DNA of 11,361 nucleotides from Baffinella frigidus (GCA_026770585.1 MU647298.1:74874-86234), one strand, 5' to 3'; shown: positions 1 to 5,958, numbered from the stretch's first letter. Notes: generated by a model not told the origin, from the letters alone. Made by a program: numbers and translations.

Positions 1-354
1 ACCCGAAATTCGGAACCCGAAGCCCGAAACCCGAAACCCGAAACCCTAACCCGTGAACCCAAATTCGAAACCCGAAACCCGGAACCCGGAACACGGAACC
101 TGAAACCCGAAACCCTAAACGCAGAATGGCGCGCTGGGCTCTCCGGTCCCCGGCACCCTAAACCCTAAACCCTAAACCCCAGCCCGAAACCCCAACCCTG
201 ACCCCGAAACCCTAACTCTAACCCTCCTCCAGAAACCCTAAACCCTCAACACCTGCCCGAAACTCTACCTCTAACCCCACCCCCGAACCCCCAGCCCAAA
301 ACCCTAACCCGAACCCGAAACCCTATCCCCAACCCGGACACCCTAACTCTAACC
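1..354. repeat. Degenerate telomere-like repeats, outer block
   Basis: Runs of 6-8 bp units around CCCGAAA, CCCTAAA and CCCTAAC, C-rich on the + strand as at a left chromosome end. The first 110 bases are mostly CCCGAAA variants. A non-telomeric patch at about 120-157 interrupts the run. The units are more mutated here than at 629-680, so this does not look like a freshly synthesised telomere tip. Confidence 0.85.
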
Positions 355-504
355 TTATCTCAGAAAATGAGTTCTAAAACTCGTTTTCTTAAGTCAATTC
401 CTCTACAAATTTGTCAACTTATGCGGAGAGTAAAGAATAAGTTGACGAATTCGTAGGGGAATTGACTTAAGAAAACGAGTTTTAGAACTCGTTTTCTGAG
501 ATAA
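355..504 (+). mobile_element. 150-bp palindromic element, family B copy 1
   Basis: Near-perfect inverted repeat with arms of about 65 bp and a short unpaired centre. The ends read TTATCTCAGAAAA and its complement. AACC lies directly before (351-354) and directly after (505-508), as expected of a 4-bp target duplication. Each arm also holds its own smaller inverted repeat (GAAAACGAG/CTCGTTTTC type), so the strand can fold into nested hairpins. It interrupts the telomere-like array. There is no coding capacity, so this is a non-autonomous element of unknown superfamily. A second copy lies at 3635-3784 in the opposite orientation. Confidence 0.8.
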
Positions 505-910
505 AACCCTAACCCGGAAACCCTGCCCGCAGATCCCGGGTTCACCGGTCCCAGGCTCACTCCCGCGCATGGTCAACCCCAAACCCTAAACCCTAATCCC
601 TAAACCCCAAACTCTAAGCCCCAAACCCCAAACCCTAAACCCTAAACCCTAAACCCTAAACCCTAAACCCTAAACCCTAGACCGTAAACCCTAGACCCTA
701 AACCCTAAACCCTCAAGCTTAAACCCTGAATCCTAAACTCTAAACCCTAAACCCTAAACCCTAGACCCCAGACCCTAAACCCTAAACCCTAAACCTTGAA
801 CCCTAAACCCTACACCCTAATCCCTACACCCTACACCCTAAACCCGTGACCCTAGACCCTAGACCCTAGTCCCTACACCCTACACCCTACACCCTAAACC
901 CTACACCCTC
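505..910. repeat. Telomere-like repeats, inner block
   Basis: After a short non-repeat stretch (about 525-580) come repeats of CCCTAAA, almost perfect from about 629 to 680, then CCCTAGA and CCCTACA variants clustered toward 760-910. Variant types sit in blocks, as in arrays that grow by local duplication. The array ends at about 910, where a coding-like fragment begins. Confidence 0.85.
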
Positions 911-1003
911 AACCAGGAGTCGCTCTCGTTCGCCGCGCCCGACAAGATCGAGGACAAGATCGAGGAGGAGGAGGAGAAACCTAGGAGCGACGAGGCCAAC
1001 TAG
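911..1003 (+). pseudogene. 3' end of an unknown coding sequence, copy 1
   Basis: From the end of the telomere-like array an open frame runs to TAG at 1001-1003. Its last 20 residues are DKIEDKIEEEEEKPRSDEAN, preceded by NQESLSFAAP. This is a strongly acidic tail. No start codon or upstream exon is visible, because telomere-like DNA lies directly upstream, so this is a fragment and not an intact gene. A second copy at 1286-1345 has the same frame and stop. The differences between them (three synonymous changes, one Arg/Lys change, one in-frame GAG lost) are those of sequences diverging under protein-level constraint. I do not recognise the protein. Confidence 0.6.
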
Positions 1004-1038
1004 CCATCCACACACCGAACTACGCAGGGGTTGTGATT

Positions 1039-1241
1039 AACCCCTAAGCGATAAGACCTAGGACCCTACGGTAGGCAACCTGTAGGGGCATAGGGGGGTT
1101 GCAGCACAGTGCCACACAGCGGAGTACGAAGGGATTTTCGGCCCACATCGGGCCACCTTTCCGTTACCTAATCCGTAGGAACCCCCCTATGTCCCTACGG
1201 GTTGCCTACTGTAGGGTCGTAGGTCTTATCGCTTAAGGGTT
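1039..1241. mobile_element. 203-bp element with 62-bp inverted ends, family J
   Basis: The 62-bp left arm (1039-1100) is the inverted complement of 1180-1241 with about six mismatches; a 79-bp unrelated centre lies between. Ends read AACCCCTAAGCGATAAGACC. ATT lies at 1036-1038 and 1242-1244; a TA boundary on each side is equally compatible. It sits between the two copies of the coding 3' end. No ORF, so a MITE-like non-autonomous element. Confidence 0.7.
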
Positions 1242-1263
1242 ATTCAAAGATCCCTTCGAAGTT

Positions 1264-1283
1264 CTAGGTCTTAGCGCTTAAGG
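1264..1283. repeat. Extra copy of the family J right terminus
   Basis: CTAGGTCTTAGCGCTTAAGG repeats the right end of the J element (about 1220-1239) with small differences. It lies directly upstream of the second coding fragment, so that fragment is joined to a spare J terminus. Confidence 0.6.
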
Positions 1284-1285
1284 CC

Positions 1286-1345
1286 GACAAGATCGAGGAT
1301 AAGATCGAGGAGGAGGAGAAACCCAAGAGTGACGAGGCCAACTAG
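1286..1345 (+). pseudogene. 3' end of an unknown coding sequence, copy 2
   Basis: Reads DKIEDKIEEEEKPKSDEAN then TAG at 1343-1345. It matches copy 1 (911-1003) from the first Asp to the stop and four bases beyond. Similarity does not extend upstream of GCCGAC, where the J terminus lies, so this copy is shorter. One Glu codon is missing relative to copy 1, in frame. It could be a captured exon end or a remnant of a subtelomeric gene family. Function unknown. Confidence 0.6.
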
Positions 1346-1359
1346 CCATCTACAGGGGC

Positions 1360-1424
1360 AGGACCTGGGCAGGTCCTAGGGCCCTACGGTAGGGCGTATG
1401 AGCCTACTCGCCACTTAAGGGCTA
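1360..1424. mobile_element. Family D element, partial
   Basis: Contains the D core (AGGTCCTAGGGCCCTACGG) and the D end CGCCACTTAAGGGCTA, in the same orientation as 2853-2956. The other terminus is missing. The final TA is shared with the start of the A element at 1423. Confidence 0.6.
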
Positions 1425-1525
1425 CATGGGGTGCCTCGCTCATAAGAAAACGCCTCCTCCTAGGACCCTACAGTAGGCCTAGGTGTAGGGCCCTACGGCG
1501 GTCTTATGAGCGAGGTACCCCTCTA
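1423..1525. mobile_element. Family A MITE, right arm shortened
   Basis: The left arm has the A end (GTGCCTCGCTCATAAGAAAA), then the CAGTAGGCC core and the right end CTTATGAGCGAGGTACCCC. The right arm lacks the G-run and part of the CGGTTT stretch. Bounded by TA on both sides. Confidence 0.75.
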
Positions 1526-1554
1526 GTGTGCAGGAGTAGACATCTAGTTTGATC

Positions 1555-1676
1555 TACAGGGGTACCTCGCTCATAAGAAAACGCCTCCCCCCTAGGACAA
1601 CCATAGGACCCTAGGCATGGTCCTACTCTAGGGTCCTAGGGGGGGGGCGGTTTCTTATGAGCGAGGTACCCCTGTA
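1555..1676. mobile_element. Family A MITE, full length
   Basis: Complete 122-bp inverted-repeat element. Outer ends read TACAGGGGTACCTCGCTCAT and its complement, followed by AAGAAA and a C-rich stretch ending CCTAGGAC. The asymmetric core is in the opposite orientation to the copy at 1423-1525. No coding capacity. The terminus resembles the CAGT..ACCTCG..TTAT pattern of pogo/Fot-type Tc1/mariner elements, which insert at TA. Confidence 0.85.
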
Positions 1677-1759
1677 GGGCCCTTCGGTGGTGCTAGGGGG
1701 CGGCAATTTCTTGTGAGCGAGGCACCCCTGTAGTTTCTTATGAGCGAGGTACCCCTGTA
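1677..1759. mobile_element. Two right-half copies of family A in tandem
   Basis: Directly after the full copy come a right half (to about 1732, ending GAGCGAGGCACCCCTGTA) and then only the last 25 bases of a right arm (GTTTCTTATGAGCGAGG to 1759). Neither has a left arm, so they look like local duplications of an end rather than new insertions. Confidence 0.75.
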
Positions 1760-1762
1760 GTT

Positions 1763-1862
1763 CTGGGGATAATACCCCACATAGAGAGGCTAAAGTGGAC
1801 GTGACTTGTATAAAGTCGCTCCGGCCATCTCTATGTGGGGTATTATCCCGTATTATCCCCAG
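1763..1862. mobile_element. 100-bp inverted-repeat element, family E
   Basis: Left arm CTGGGGATAATACCCCACAT is mirrored on the right by ATGTGGGGTATTATCC and the final CCCCAG. The right arm carries a 10-bp internal duplication (TATTATCCCG/TATTATCCCC). The centre GTGACTTGTATAAAGTCGC is itself a hairpin, shared with 9559-9584 and, inverted, with 3151-3181. Confidence 0.65.
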
Positions 1863-1965
1863 AGTAGTAGACAGAGGGGACCCAAGGACGACGAGGCGGA
1901 CAAACCCAACAGAGAGCTGGGCATCCAGTGAGCCAGGGGGGTTCCCATAGGGCCGTAGGCATAGG

Positions 1966-2150
1966 TGTGAGCCTCGGTCAGACAGGTTGCGAGCCTCGGT
2001 CACGGACCAGGTCGCGAGCCTCTAGTTGAGTGATGTGAACGGTCAATGAACTCAGGTTTGGTCTCAGCTCGTGTTGCCCCAGGGCCTTGTGAGACGCCTC
2101 CCCTCTAGCGGGGTCATATCTGGTAGCGAAGGTCGGTTCGGGATTCTATC
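1966..2150 (+). repeat. Dispersed repeat G, copy 1
   Basis: Contains GAGCCTCGGTCAGACAGG near the start and GGTAGCGAAGGTCGGTTCGG near the end, in the same order as 9040-9176 on the minus strand. The two copies are diverged. No inverted termini, so the type of repeat is not clear. It lies just upstream of the 2208-2525 ORF. Confidence 0.55.
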
Positions 2151-2207
2151 TCCCGACCCCACGAACGAAGAGAAAGAAAAGAAAAAAGCGGAGCGTAGCG
2201 GCCGCGA

Positions 2208-2525
2208 ATGCCCTTGGAGGCAGAGAATGCAGAGGGGACCGACGGGTCTCCTGAAAACGGGACGAGCCTCCGGGCCGCTGCGGCAGCGTCGGCGCCGGTT
2301 TCCCCCTTGGTCGGCGACCGGGCGGCATGGCCGGAGGTTGTGCGCGTGAGCTTCACCGCCCCGGCAGCAGACGCCGCCCAGCAGTTCGAACAGTACCGGC
2401 GCTTCAGCTTCAGGCAGCAGCGTGCAGCTGGCTACGCCGCCTCGGACCCGGGGGGGGCGCGCGAGATTGAGCCTTTCGCTCCCTCCGCCGCGGAGGAGCG
2501 CCCGAGCGCGCCTGCGGGGTCATAA
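2208..2525 (+). CDS. Hypothetical 105-aa Ala/Pro-rich protein or gene remnant
   Basis: The ATG opens 9 bases after an in-frame TAG (2196-2198), so the start is the only one available without splicing. The DNA is not part of any repeat family seen here. Codons strongly prefer G or C in third position (47 of the first 60). The product is Ala-, Pro- and Glu-rich with an Ala run near residue 25 and a more structured-looking stretch, QQFEQYRRFSFRQQRAAGY, near residues 63-81. No signal peptide, membrane segment or known domain. The stop (2523-2525) falls at the first base of a broken family A element, so the original frame may have been cut by it. It could equally be a chance ORF in GC-rich DNA. 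Confidence 0.35.
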   Translation: MPLEAENAEGTDGSPENGTSLRAAAAASAPVSPLVGDRAAWPEVVRVSFTAPAADAAQQFEQYRRFSFRQQRAAGYAASDPGGAREIEPFAPSAAEERPSAPAGS

Positions 2526-2662
2526 TAGGCCTACTGTAGGGTCCCTAGGGGGGGGGGCGCTTTCGTATGAGCGAGGTGTGCCGCCTTATGATCGAGGTGC
2601 CCTTTTACTGGGTACCCTGTACAGGGCTACCTCGCTCACAAGAATGCCACCCCCTAGGACCC
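2526..2662. mobile_element. Broken family A copies
   Basis: A right half starts at the core (TAGGCCTACTGTAGGG, 2526) and ends GAGCGAGG near 2577. A second right terminus (CTTATGATCGAGGTGCCC) follows to about 2607. A left half runs from TACAGGGCTACCTCGC at 2620 to 2662, where the next full element begins. No complete copy. Confidence 0.65.
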
Positions 2663-2783
2663 TACAGGGGTACCTCGATCATAAGAAAGCACCTTCTCCT
2701 AGGACCCTACAGTAGGCCTATGCCTAGGGCCTTATGGTAGTCCTAGGGGGTGGACAGTTTCTTATGAGCGAGGTAACCCTGTA
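2663..2783. mobile_element. Family A MITE, full length
   Basis: Starts TACAGGGGTACCTCGATCAT, has core CAGTAGGCCTATGCC, and ends GAGCGAGGTAACCCTGTA. About 121 bp, both arms intact, C-run shorter than in other copies. Confidence 0.85.
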
Positions 2784-2854
2784 CCGTAGGCCTACGCCTA
2801 GGGCCTTACAGAGGTCCTACCGGGGGGCGGTTTCTTATGATCGAGGTACCCCTA
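2784..2854. mobile_element. Right-half copy of family A
   Basis: Begins at the core (GTAGGCCTACGCCTAGGG) directly after a full element and ends TCGAGGTACCCCTA. No left arm. The same full-plus-half arrangement occurs at 1555-1759 and 10723-10913. Confidence 0.75.
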
Positions 2855-2956
2855 TCCCTTAGGTGACCAGGCCTCCAAATTTGGGGGCCTGAGGTCCTAG
2901 GCAGGTCCTAGGGTCCTACCGTAGGGCGTACGAGCCTACTGGCCACGTAAGGGGTA
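2853..2956. mobile_element. Family D element
   Basis: Ends TATCCCTTAGGTGACC and GGCCACGTAAGGGGTA form imperfect inverted termini. Inside is the dyad CCAAATTTGG with GC flanks (2869-2890), then GGTCCTAGGCAGGTCCTAGG. It starts on the TA that ends the preceding half A element. It is the opposite orientation of 10914-11018. Confidence 0.7.
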
Positions 2957-2980
2957 TATACAGAAGTCTCCCGCGCACAA

Positions 2981-3026
2981 ACGCACGCGGGGGGGCGCGT
3001 GTCCTCATTCGCGCGAGCCTTGGTGG
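2981..3026. repeat. Dispersed repeat I, copy 1
   Basis: Shares GGGGGGGCGCGTGTCCTCAT and the following TCGCGCGAGC with 3958-3996, and more loosely with 4235-4261. No inverted ends seen. Confidence 0.6.
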
Positions 3027-3044
3027 GGTAAAGGGGTGCAGCCA

Positions 3045-3090
3045 GGCTGCCACCCAAAGTGGTCAAAGGCTGCCACCCAAAGTGGTCAAA
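3045..3090. repeat. 23-bp tandem duplication
   Basis: Two identical adjacent copies of a 23-bp unit starting GGCTGCCACCCAAAG and ending GTGGTCAAA. Confidence 0.85.
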
Positions 3091-3121
3091 GCTCCGCCCG
3101 TGTCTCGCCCGGCCTTGCCCC

Positions 3122-3139
3122 TACAGGGGTACCCCTGGA
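3122..3139. mobile_element. Collapsed family A element (tips only)
   Basis: TACAGGGGTACCCCTG is the left tip of family A fused to its right tip at the GGTACC that both ends share. The whole interior is gone. The last dinucleotide is GA instead of TA. Confidence 0.5.
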
Positions 3140-3150
3140 CCCGTACCCTT

Positions 3151-3181
3151 GAGTAGTCTGAGTGACTTGACACAAGTTACG
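3151..3181. repeat. Family E core fragment, inverted
   Basis: GAGTAGTCTGAGTGACTTG and the bases after it are the reverse complement of the E-like sequence at about 9566-9596, with several differences. It abuts the A element at 3182. Confidence 0.5.
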
Positions 3182-3303
3182 TACAGGGGTACCTCGCTCA
3201 TAAGAAACCGCCCCCCCCTAGGACCCTACAGTAGGACCATGCCTAGGGCCCTATGGTGGTCCTATGGGGGGGGGGGGATTCTTATGAGCGAGGAACCCCT
3301 GTA
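3182..3303. mobile_element. Family A MITE, full length
   Basis: Starts TACAGGGGTACCTCGCTCAT with the long C-run, core CAGTAGGACCATGCC, and ends with a 13-G run then ATTCTTATGAGCGAGG to CCTGTA. Both arms complete. Confidence 0.85.
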
Positions 3304-3489
3304 GATAGCACCCCTGCTGCAAGGGGTTGGTTATTCGCAAATACGAACACGCACCGCCATAGGGTCCTACGGTAGGCTATGTAGGAGCATCAAGCATCCC
3401 TAGGGGCTGTGCGTGTTGTTAATCTCGAGTGACCCCTGTACCCAGCTGACCTGCACCACTCTTGATCCGCCTTTTCCAGGGAATTAGGC
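3304..3489. other. No gene seen; one inverted repeat
   Basis: Holds a 9-bp perfect inverted repeat, AACACGCAC (3346-3354) and GTGCGTGTT (3409-3417), around CCTACGGTAGG-type sequence like that in A and D cores. No ORF or motif otherwise. Confidence 0.5.
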
Positions 3490-3610
3490 TACAGGGGTAC
3501 CTCGCTCATAAGAAACCGCCCCCCCCCTAAGACCACCGTAGGGCTCTAGGCAGAGGCCTACTGTAGGGTCCTTGGGGGGGCCGGTTTCTTATGAGCGAGG
3601 TAGCCCTGTA
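3490..3610. mobile_element. Family A MITE, full length
   Basis: Starts TACAGGGGTACCTCGCTCAT, core in the reverse orientation (AGAGGCCTACTGTAGGG), ends GAGCGAGGTAGCCCTGTA. Its last eight bases are repeated once more at 3611-3618. Confidence 0.85.
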
Positions 3611-3634
3611 CCCCTGTACAGAAGGCACCCGCAC

Positions 3635-3784
3635 TTATCTCAGAAAACGAGTTCTAAAACTCGTTTTCTTAAGTCAATTCCCCTACGAATTCGTCAACTT
3701 ATTCTTTACCCTCCGCATAACTTGACAAATTTGTAGGGGAATTGACTTAAGAAAATGAGTTTTAGAACTCGTTTTCTGAGATAA
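3635..3784 (-). mobile_element. 150-bp palindromic element, family B copy 2
   Basis: Exactly the length of copy 1 (355-504). Read on the minus strand it matches copy 1 with five differences, all in one half; the other half is identical. Flanked by GCAC at 3631-3634 and 3785-3788. Because the flanking tetramer differs from copy 1 yet is duplicated in both, these look like two independent insertions with 4-bp target duplication. Confidence 0.85.
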
Positions 3785-3831
3785 GCACACAAACACACGC
3801 TCATCGGGCAACGGCCAGAAACCCGGCTAGT

Positions 3832-3926
3832 TAGGCCTACGGTAGGCCGTAGGGCCCCTAGGCCCGGGCTTCTCGTAGGAGCCCCCCTAGGCCCTTACGG
3901 CCTACCGTAGTCAATACCGTAGGCCT
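3832..3926. repeat. Inverted repeat with A/D-like core
   Basis: TAGGCCTACGGTAGGCCGTA is mirrored by TACGGCCTACCGTA and a further ACCGTAGGCCT at the right end. The arms resemble the cores of A and D but lack their termini. Possibly a deleted or separate element. Confidence 0.5.
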
Positions 3927-3957
3927 GACTACCCGATTTTCAGTCCGTTGCCCTATT

Positions 3958-3996
3958 AACGCGGGGGGGCGCGTGTCCTCATTCGCGCGAGCGTTG
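3958..3996. repeat. Dispersed repeat I, copy 2
   Basis: Near-identical to 2984-3023: GGGGGGGCGCGTGTCCTCAT followed by TCGCGCGAGCGTTGGGG. Confidence 0.6.
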
Positions 3997-4023
3997 GGGA
4001 GGTACCCGTGTACAGAAGATACC

Positions 4024-4149
4024 CCTTTAGGTCCCTTAGGTTTTTCGAGCTCCCAACATAGGCGGACACGAAAAGCCATGCTTCCTTTCGGATCACATTC
4101 CGCCCCCCAGGTGCAGAGGATCGCGGCAGAAACCGGCTCAAGGGCATCC
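4024..4149 (-). mobile_element. Repeat C, near full length
   Basis: Starts with the 9-bp-type units CCTTTAGGTCCCTTAGG, then GAGCTCCCAACATAGGCGGA, then CCTTTCGGATCACAT, and ends CTCAAGGGCATCC. Compared with other copies it lacks the GGAACTTATCCGCAG stretch before AAAAGCCATGCTT. Minus strand is given because in that direction the short units form a 3' tail, as in SINE or LINE ends. Confidence 0.7.
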
Positions 4150-4412
4150 CACGAACAAACGCACGCAACGTCTGGAGGTTGCTCCCACATCCGGGAGGAG
4201 GCCTACTTGAGATCCCTGGGGAGGTGCTCCCTGGGGCGGTGCGTGTCCTCATCCGCGCGTAGCCCGCCCTGCGCCTGGGACACGCACCGCCCTAGGGAGC
4301 TACACCTGTGGTGGCTCGGGGGGGGGCTGGTGTTGCAGTGGGGAGGCACACAAAGGGCGCGTTCCTTTCGGAGAGGTGTATTGACATGCACACGAGCCGC
4401 TCGGCGCTATCC
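4150..4412. other. No gene seen; diverged repeat I
   Basis: Contains GTGCGTGTCCTCATCCGCGC (about 4239-4258), a diverged repeat I, and a G-run near 4318-4326. ORFs here on both strands are short and without recognisable motifs. Confidence 0.45.
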
Positions 4413-4943
4413 TTACACGAGATTATGCGCGGCGAAAGGTATCGCTGCTAGAAGAGAGCTCGGGCCGGAGCCAGAATAACCAGGCTCCTCCCCGTCGCTG
4501 TGCACGGTACTGAAAGGTTCGATGGCGGAGCCTCCGTTGCCGTAGGTTGCTGTCTTGTGCTGCTGGGAGGTGGTCGACAACCCGGAACCGGCACGGCGCT
4601 TGCCCAGCGAGGCGCTTGCCCACGACGGCGCTTGCCCGGGCTCCATTCTCGATTCTATCCGCCCGTACATTTCCGGCTCGAGTTCCGTGTGTTGCATCGC
4701 CGCAATGACGCAGTCAAACGCGTCGGCGCTCCCCTCGGCCATGGCATTCCTCCGTCTGTAGCGCACGGGCCTCCTTCTTGCGCCCTCGAGGCTCGACTGG
4801 CTGCGGCTCAGGTGGTTCATCTCCGCCGCAGTTGGCTGCGGCGTGGCAGGGGCCGGCATGAGAGTTTCAGCACCCTCAATCAGCTTCGCGGGGTGGCTGG
4901 TGAGCTCGTCGATGGGCGCCGTAGTCGCGTGGTGGATTTGCAT
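4413..4943 (-). CDS. Hypothetical 176-aa protein
   Basis: Best coding candidate in the window, in single-copy DNA between repeat C and the 5009-5038 palindrome. The ATG at 4941-4943 has A at -3, favourable for eukaryotic initiation. G or C ends 48 of the first 60 codons, and the bias continues to about residue 155. Residues 40-70 are basic (EGARRRPVRYRRRNAM), residues 70-100 acidic (AEGSADAFDCV, MQHTELEPEMYGR), and the last 60 rich in Ser, Gly and Thr. No signal peptide, membrane segment or known domain is seen. A 16-bp unit repeated three times (4595-4642) is read in a different frame each time, so a past frame shift is possible. It may be a single-exon gene, one exon of a gene, or a decaying copy. 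Confidence 0.45.
   Translation of the reverse strand: MQIHHATTAPIDELTSHPAKLIEGAETLMPAPATPQPTAAEMNHLSRSQSSLEGARRRPVRYRRRNAMAEGSADAFDCVIAAMQHTELEPEMYGRIESRMEPGQAPSWASASLGKRRAGSGLSTTSQQHKTATYGNGGSAIEPFSTVHSDGEEPGYSGSGPSSLLAAIPFAAHNLV
4595..4642. repeat. 16-bp unit in three tandem copies
   Basis: GGCGCTTGCCC plus five variable bases, three times without a gap. Since 16 is not a multiple of 3, the copies inside the minus-strand ORF encode different residues (GQAPS, WASAS, LGKR). Confidence 0.85.
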
Positions 4944-5008
4944 CCTTGTTCCAAGGACGAAGTGAGATTATGGGAACAGCAGTTTGTCGGTCGATGTCAC
5001 GCACCAAC

Positions 5009-5038
5009 CAAGGGGTATTTTTTCTAAAAATACCCCTT
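5009..5038. mobile_element. 30-bp palindrome with 8-bp flanking duplication
   Basis: AAGGGGTATTTTT, a 3-base loop, then AAAAATACCCCTT: perfect 13-bp arms. GCACCAAC stands directly on both sides (5001-5008 and 5039-5046). An 8-bp duplication is what hAT-type transposons leave, and hAT ends are often of the CARGGGT type. If it is an element it is extraordinarily small. It lies about 60 bases upstream of the 176-codon minus-strand ORF. Confidence 0.55.
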
Positions 5039-5046
5039 GCACCAAC

Positions 5047-5337
5047 GCACCCGTGAGTGCCCCCCCTGAGGGAGTAAGCAGGCGCCTGTCAGCGCCCACA
5101 GGTGCTAAACAAGATTCGTCAGCTCTACGCATCATGACCATTATTCCGCCAACCTATCTTCACCTCCAAAATTAGGTCCTAGGAACCCTACGGATCGCCT
5201 ACCGTAGAAGGGAAAATTACTACACAAGTATTTTAATAATACTAGTACATGTCAACCCTATAATGTGTAGTAAATTTCCTTGCCAAAAAGTTTTAAATTG
5301 AGTCGTCTTCTGATATCCGCCTGCCTCACATTTAGAA
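5047..5337. other. No gene seen; start of AT-rich island
   Basis: From about 5200 the DNA becomes clearly AT-rich compared with the rest. It holds a 10-bp perfect inverted repeat, TTACTACACA (5217-5226) and TGTGTAGTAA (5264-5273), around a smaller AGTATT/AATACT dyad. No convincing ORF. Confidence 0.5.
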
Positions 5338-5430
5338 TGAAAACTTCTGGAATATTCGAAATGATGTTTGAAAACCTCTGGAATATTCGAAATGATGTTT
5401 GAAAACTTCTGGAATATTCGAAATGATGTT
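5338..5430. repeat. Three 31-bp tandem repeats with heat-shock-element pattern
   Basis: Three adjacent 31-bp units differ at one base (C for T in the middle unit). Each contains TTCTGGAATATTC or CTCTGGAATATTC. Units 1 (5345-5357) and 3 (5407-5419) match the TTCnnGAAnnTTC consensus bound by trimeric heat-shock factor exactly; unit 2 has one mismatch. A 31-bp period puts them on the same helical face. No gene with a clear start lies next to them, so a regulatory role is inference. Confidence 0.75.
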
Positions 5431-5488
5431 TGCACCATTTTTGTTTGCACCTTGTGTTGTCCGTGTGTCTGATCACGATCCTCTAGAG

Positions 5489-5518
5489 GAGCTCGTAGTT
5501 TACACCTGCTACGAGCTC
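5489..5518. repeat. Hairpin, 10-bp perfect arms
   Basis: GAGCTCGTAG and CTACGAGCTC separated by 10 bases. There is no T-run after it, so nothing suggests a bacterial-type terminator. Confidence 0.7.
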
Positions 5519-5958
5519 GTAAGGGACTATCATTATTTCCTCTTGCACCTGCGAATATGACCAGGCGCTTGCGTGTGGCCTGGCATAAGCAACTGTGTAG
5601 ATCCGAAATCACGATCCCCTTGGCCTGGGTGCCTGTCACAAGCCCACCCCTGGGCGTGTTCCCCCAAGGGTCTAGAATTACATCTAGCCCCCTGGTTCCC
5701 CTTTCCACTTGCACCTGCGAGTCGTTCTTTGCATGAACTGATCGTGTGACTTGGTGTGCGACACGACCAGGAGCAAGGGGTTCCTTGTACCAACCGCCGC
5801 GGCGCGCGGCGGTACGCCGCGACGCGCACGTACGCGCGCCGCGATCGCTCGCACCTGAGGTTGACATTCGCGCAAAGATTGTCTCTCGGCGCGAGTGTCG
5901 GCGCGCAGCGTCTCCGACGAATCCGGCAACTCCATCTTGCCTCCTCAACCCTAAGCAG
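5519..5958. other. No supported gene; CpG-rich hairpin region
   Basis: CTTGCACCTGCGA occurs near 5543 and again near 5710. CCGCCGCG (5794-5801) and CGCGGCGG (5805-5812) form a hairpin with a 3-base loop, followed by a very CpG-rich stretch to about 5852. Long ORFs cross on both strands, but none has a recognisable domain. Confidence 0.4.

Noticed and set aside
1623-2003. 126-codon minus-strand ORF and similar ones across the A elements
   Set aside because: Peptides such as YRGTSLIRNRPP and MSEEPL are translations of family A arms and recur wherever an arm occurs. They would be expected in spurious gene models, not real proteins.
2120-2150. tRNA or pol III B box in GGTTCGGGATTC
   Set aside because: The spacing does not fit GGTTCGAATCC, and no cloverleaf or convincing A box lies upstream.
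4500-5027. 175-codon plus-strand ORF
   Set aside because: It lies opposite the 176-codon minus-strand ORF, which has the better third-position bias and start context. The plus-strand product is an irregular Arg/Gly/Cys mix and runs into the 5009-5038 palindrome.
5489-5518. Intrinsic transcription terminator
   Set aside because: Good hairpin but no T-run, and nothing else in the window is bacterial.
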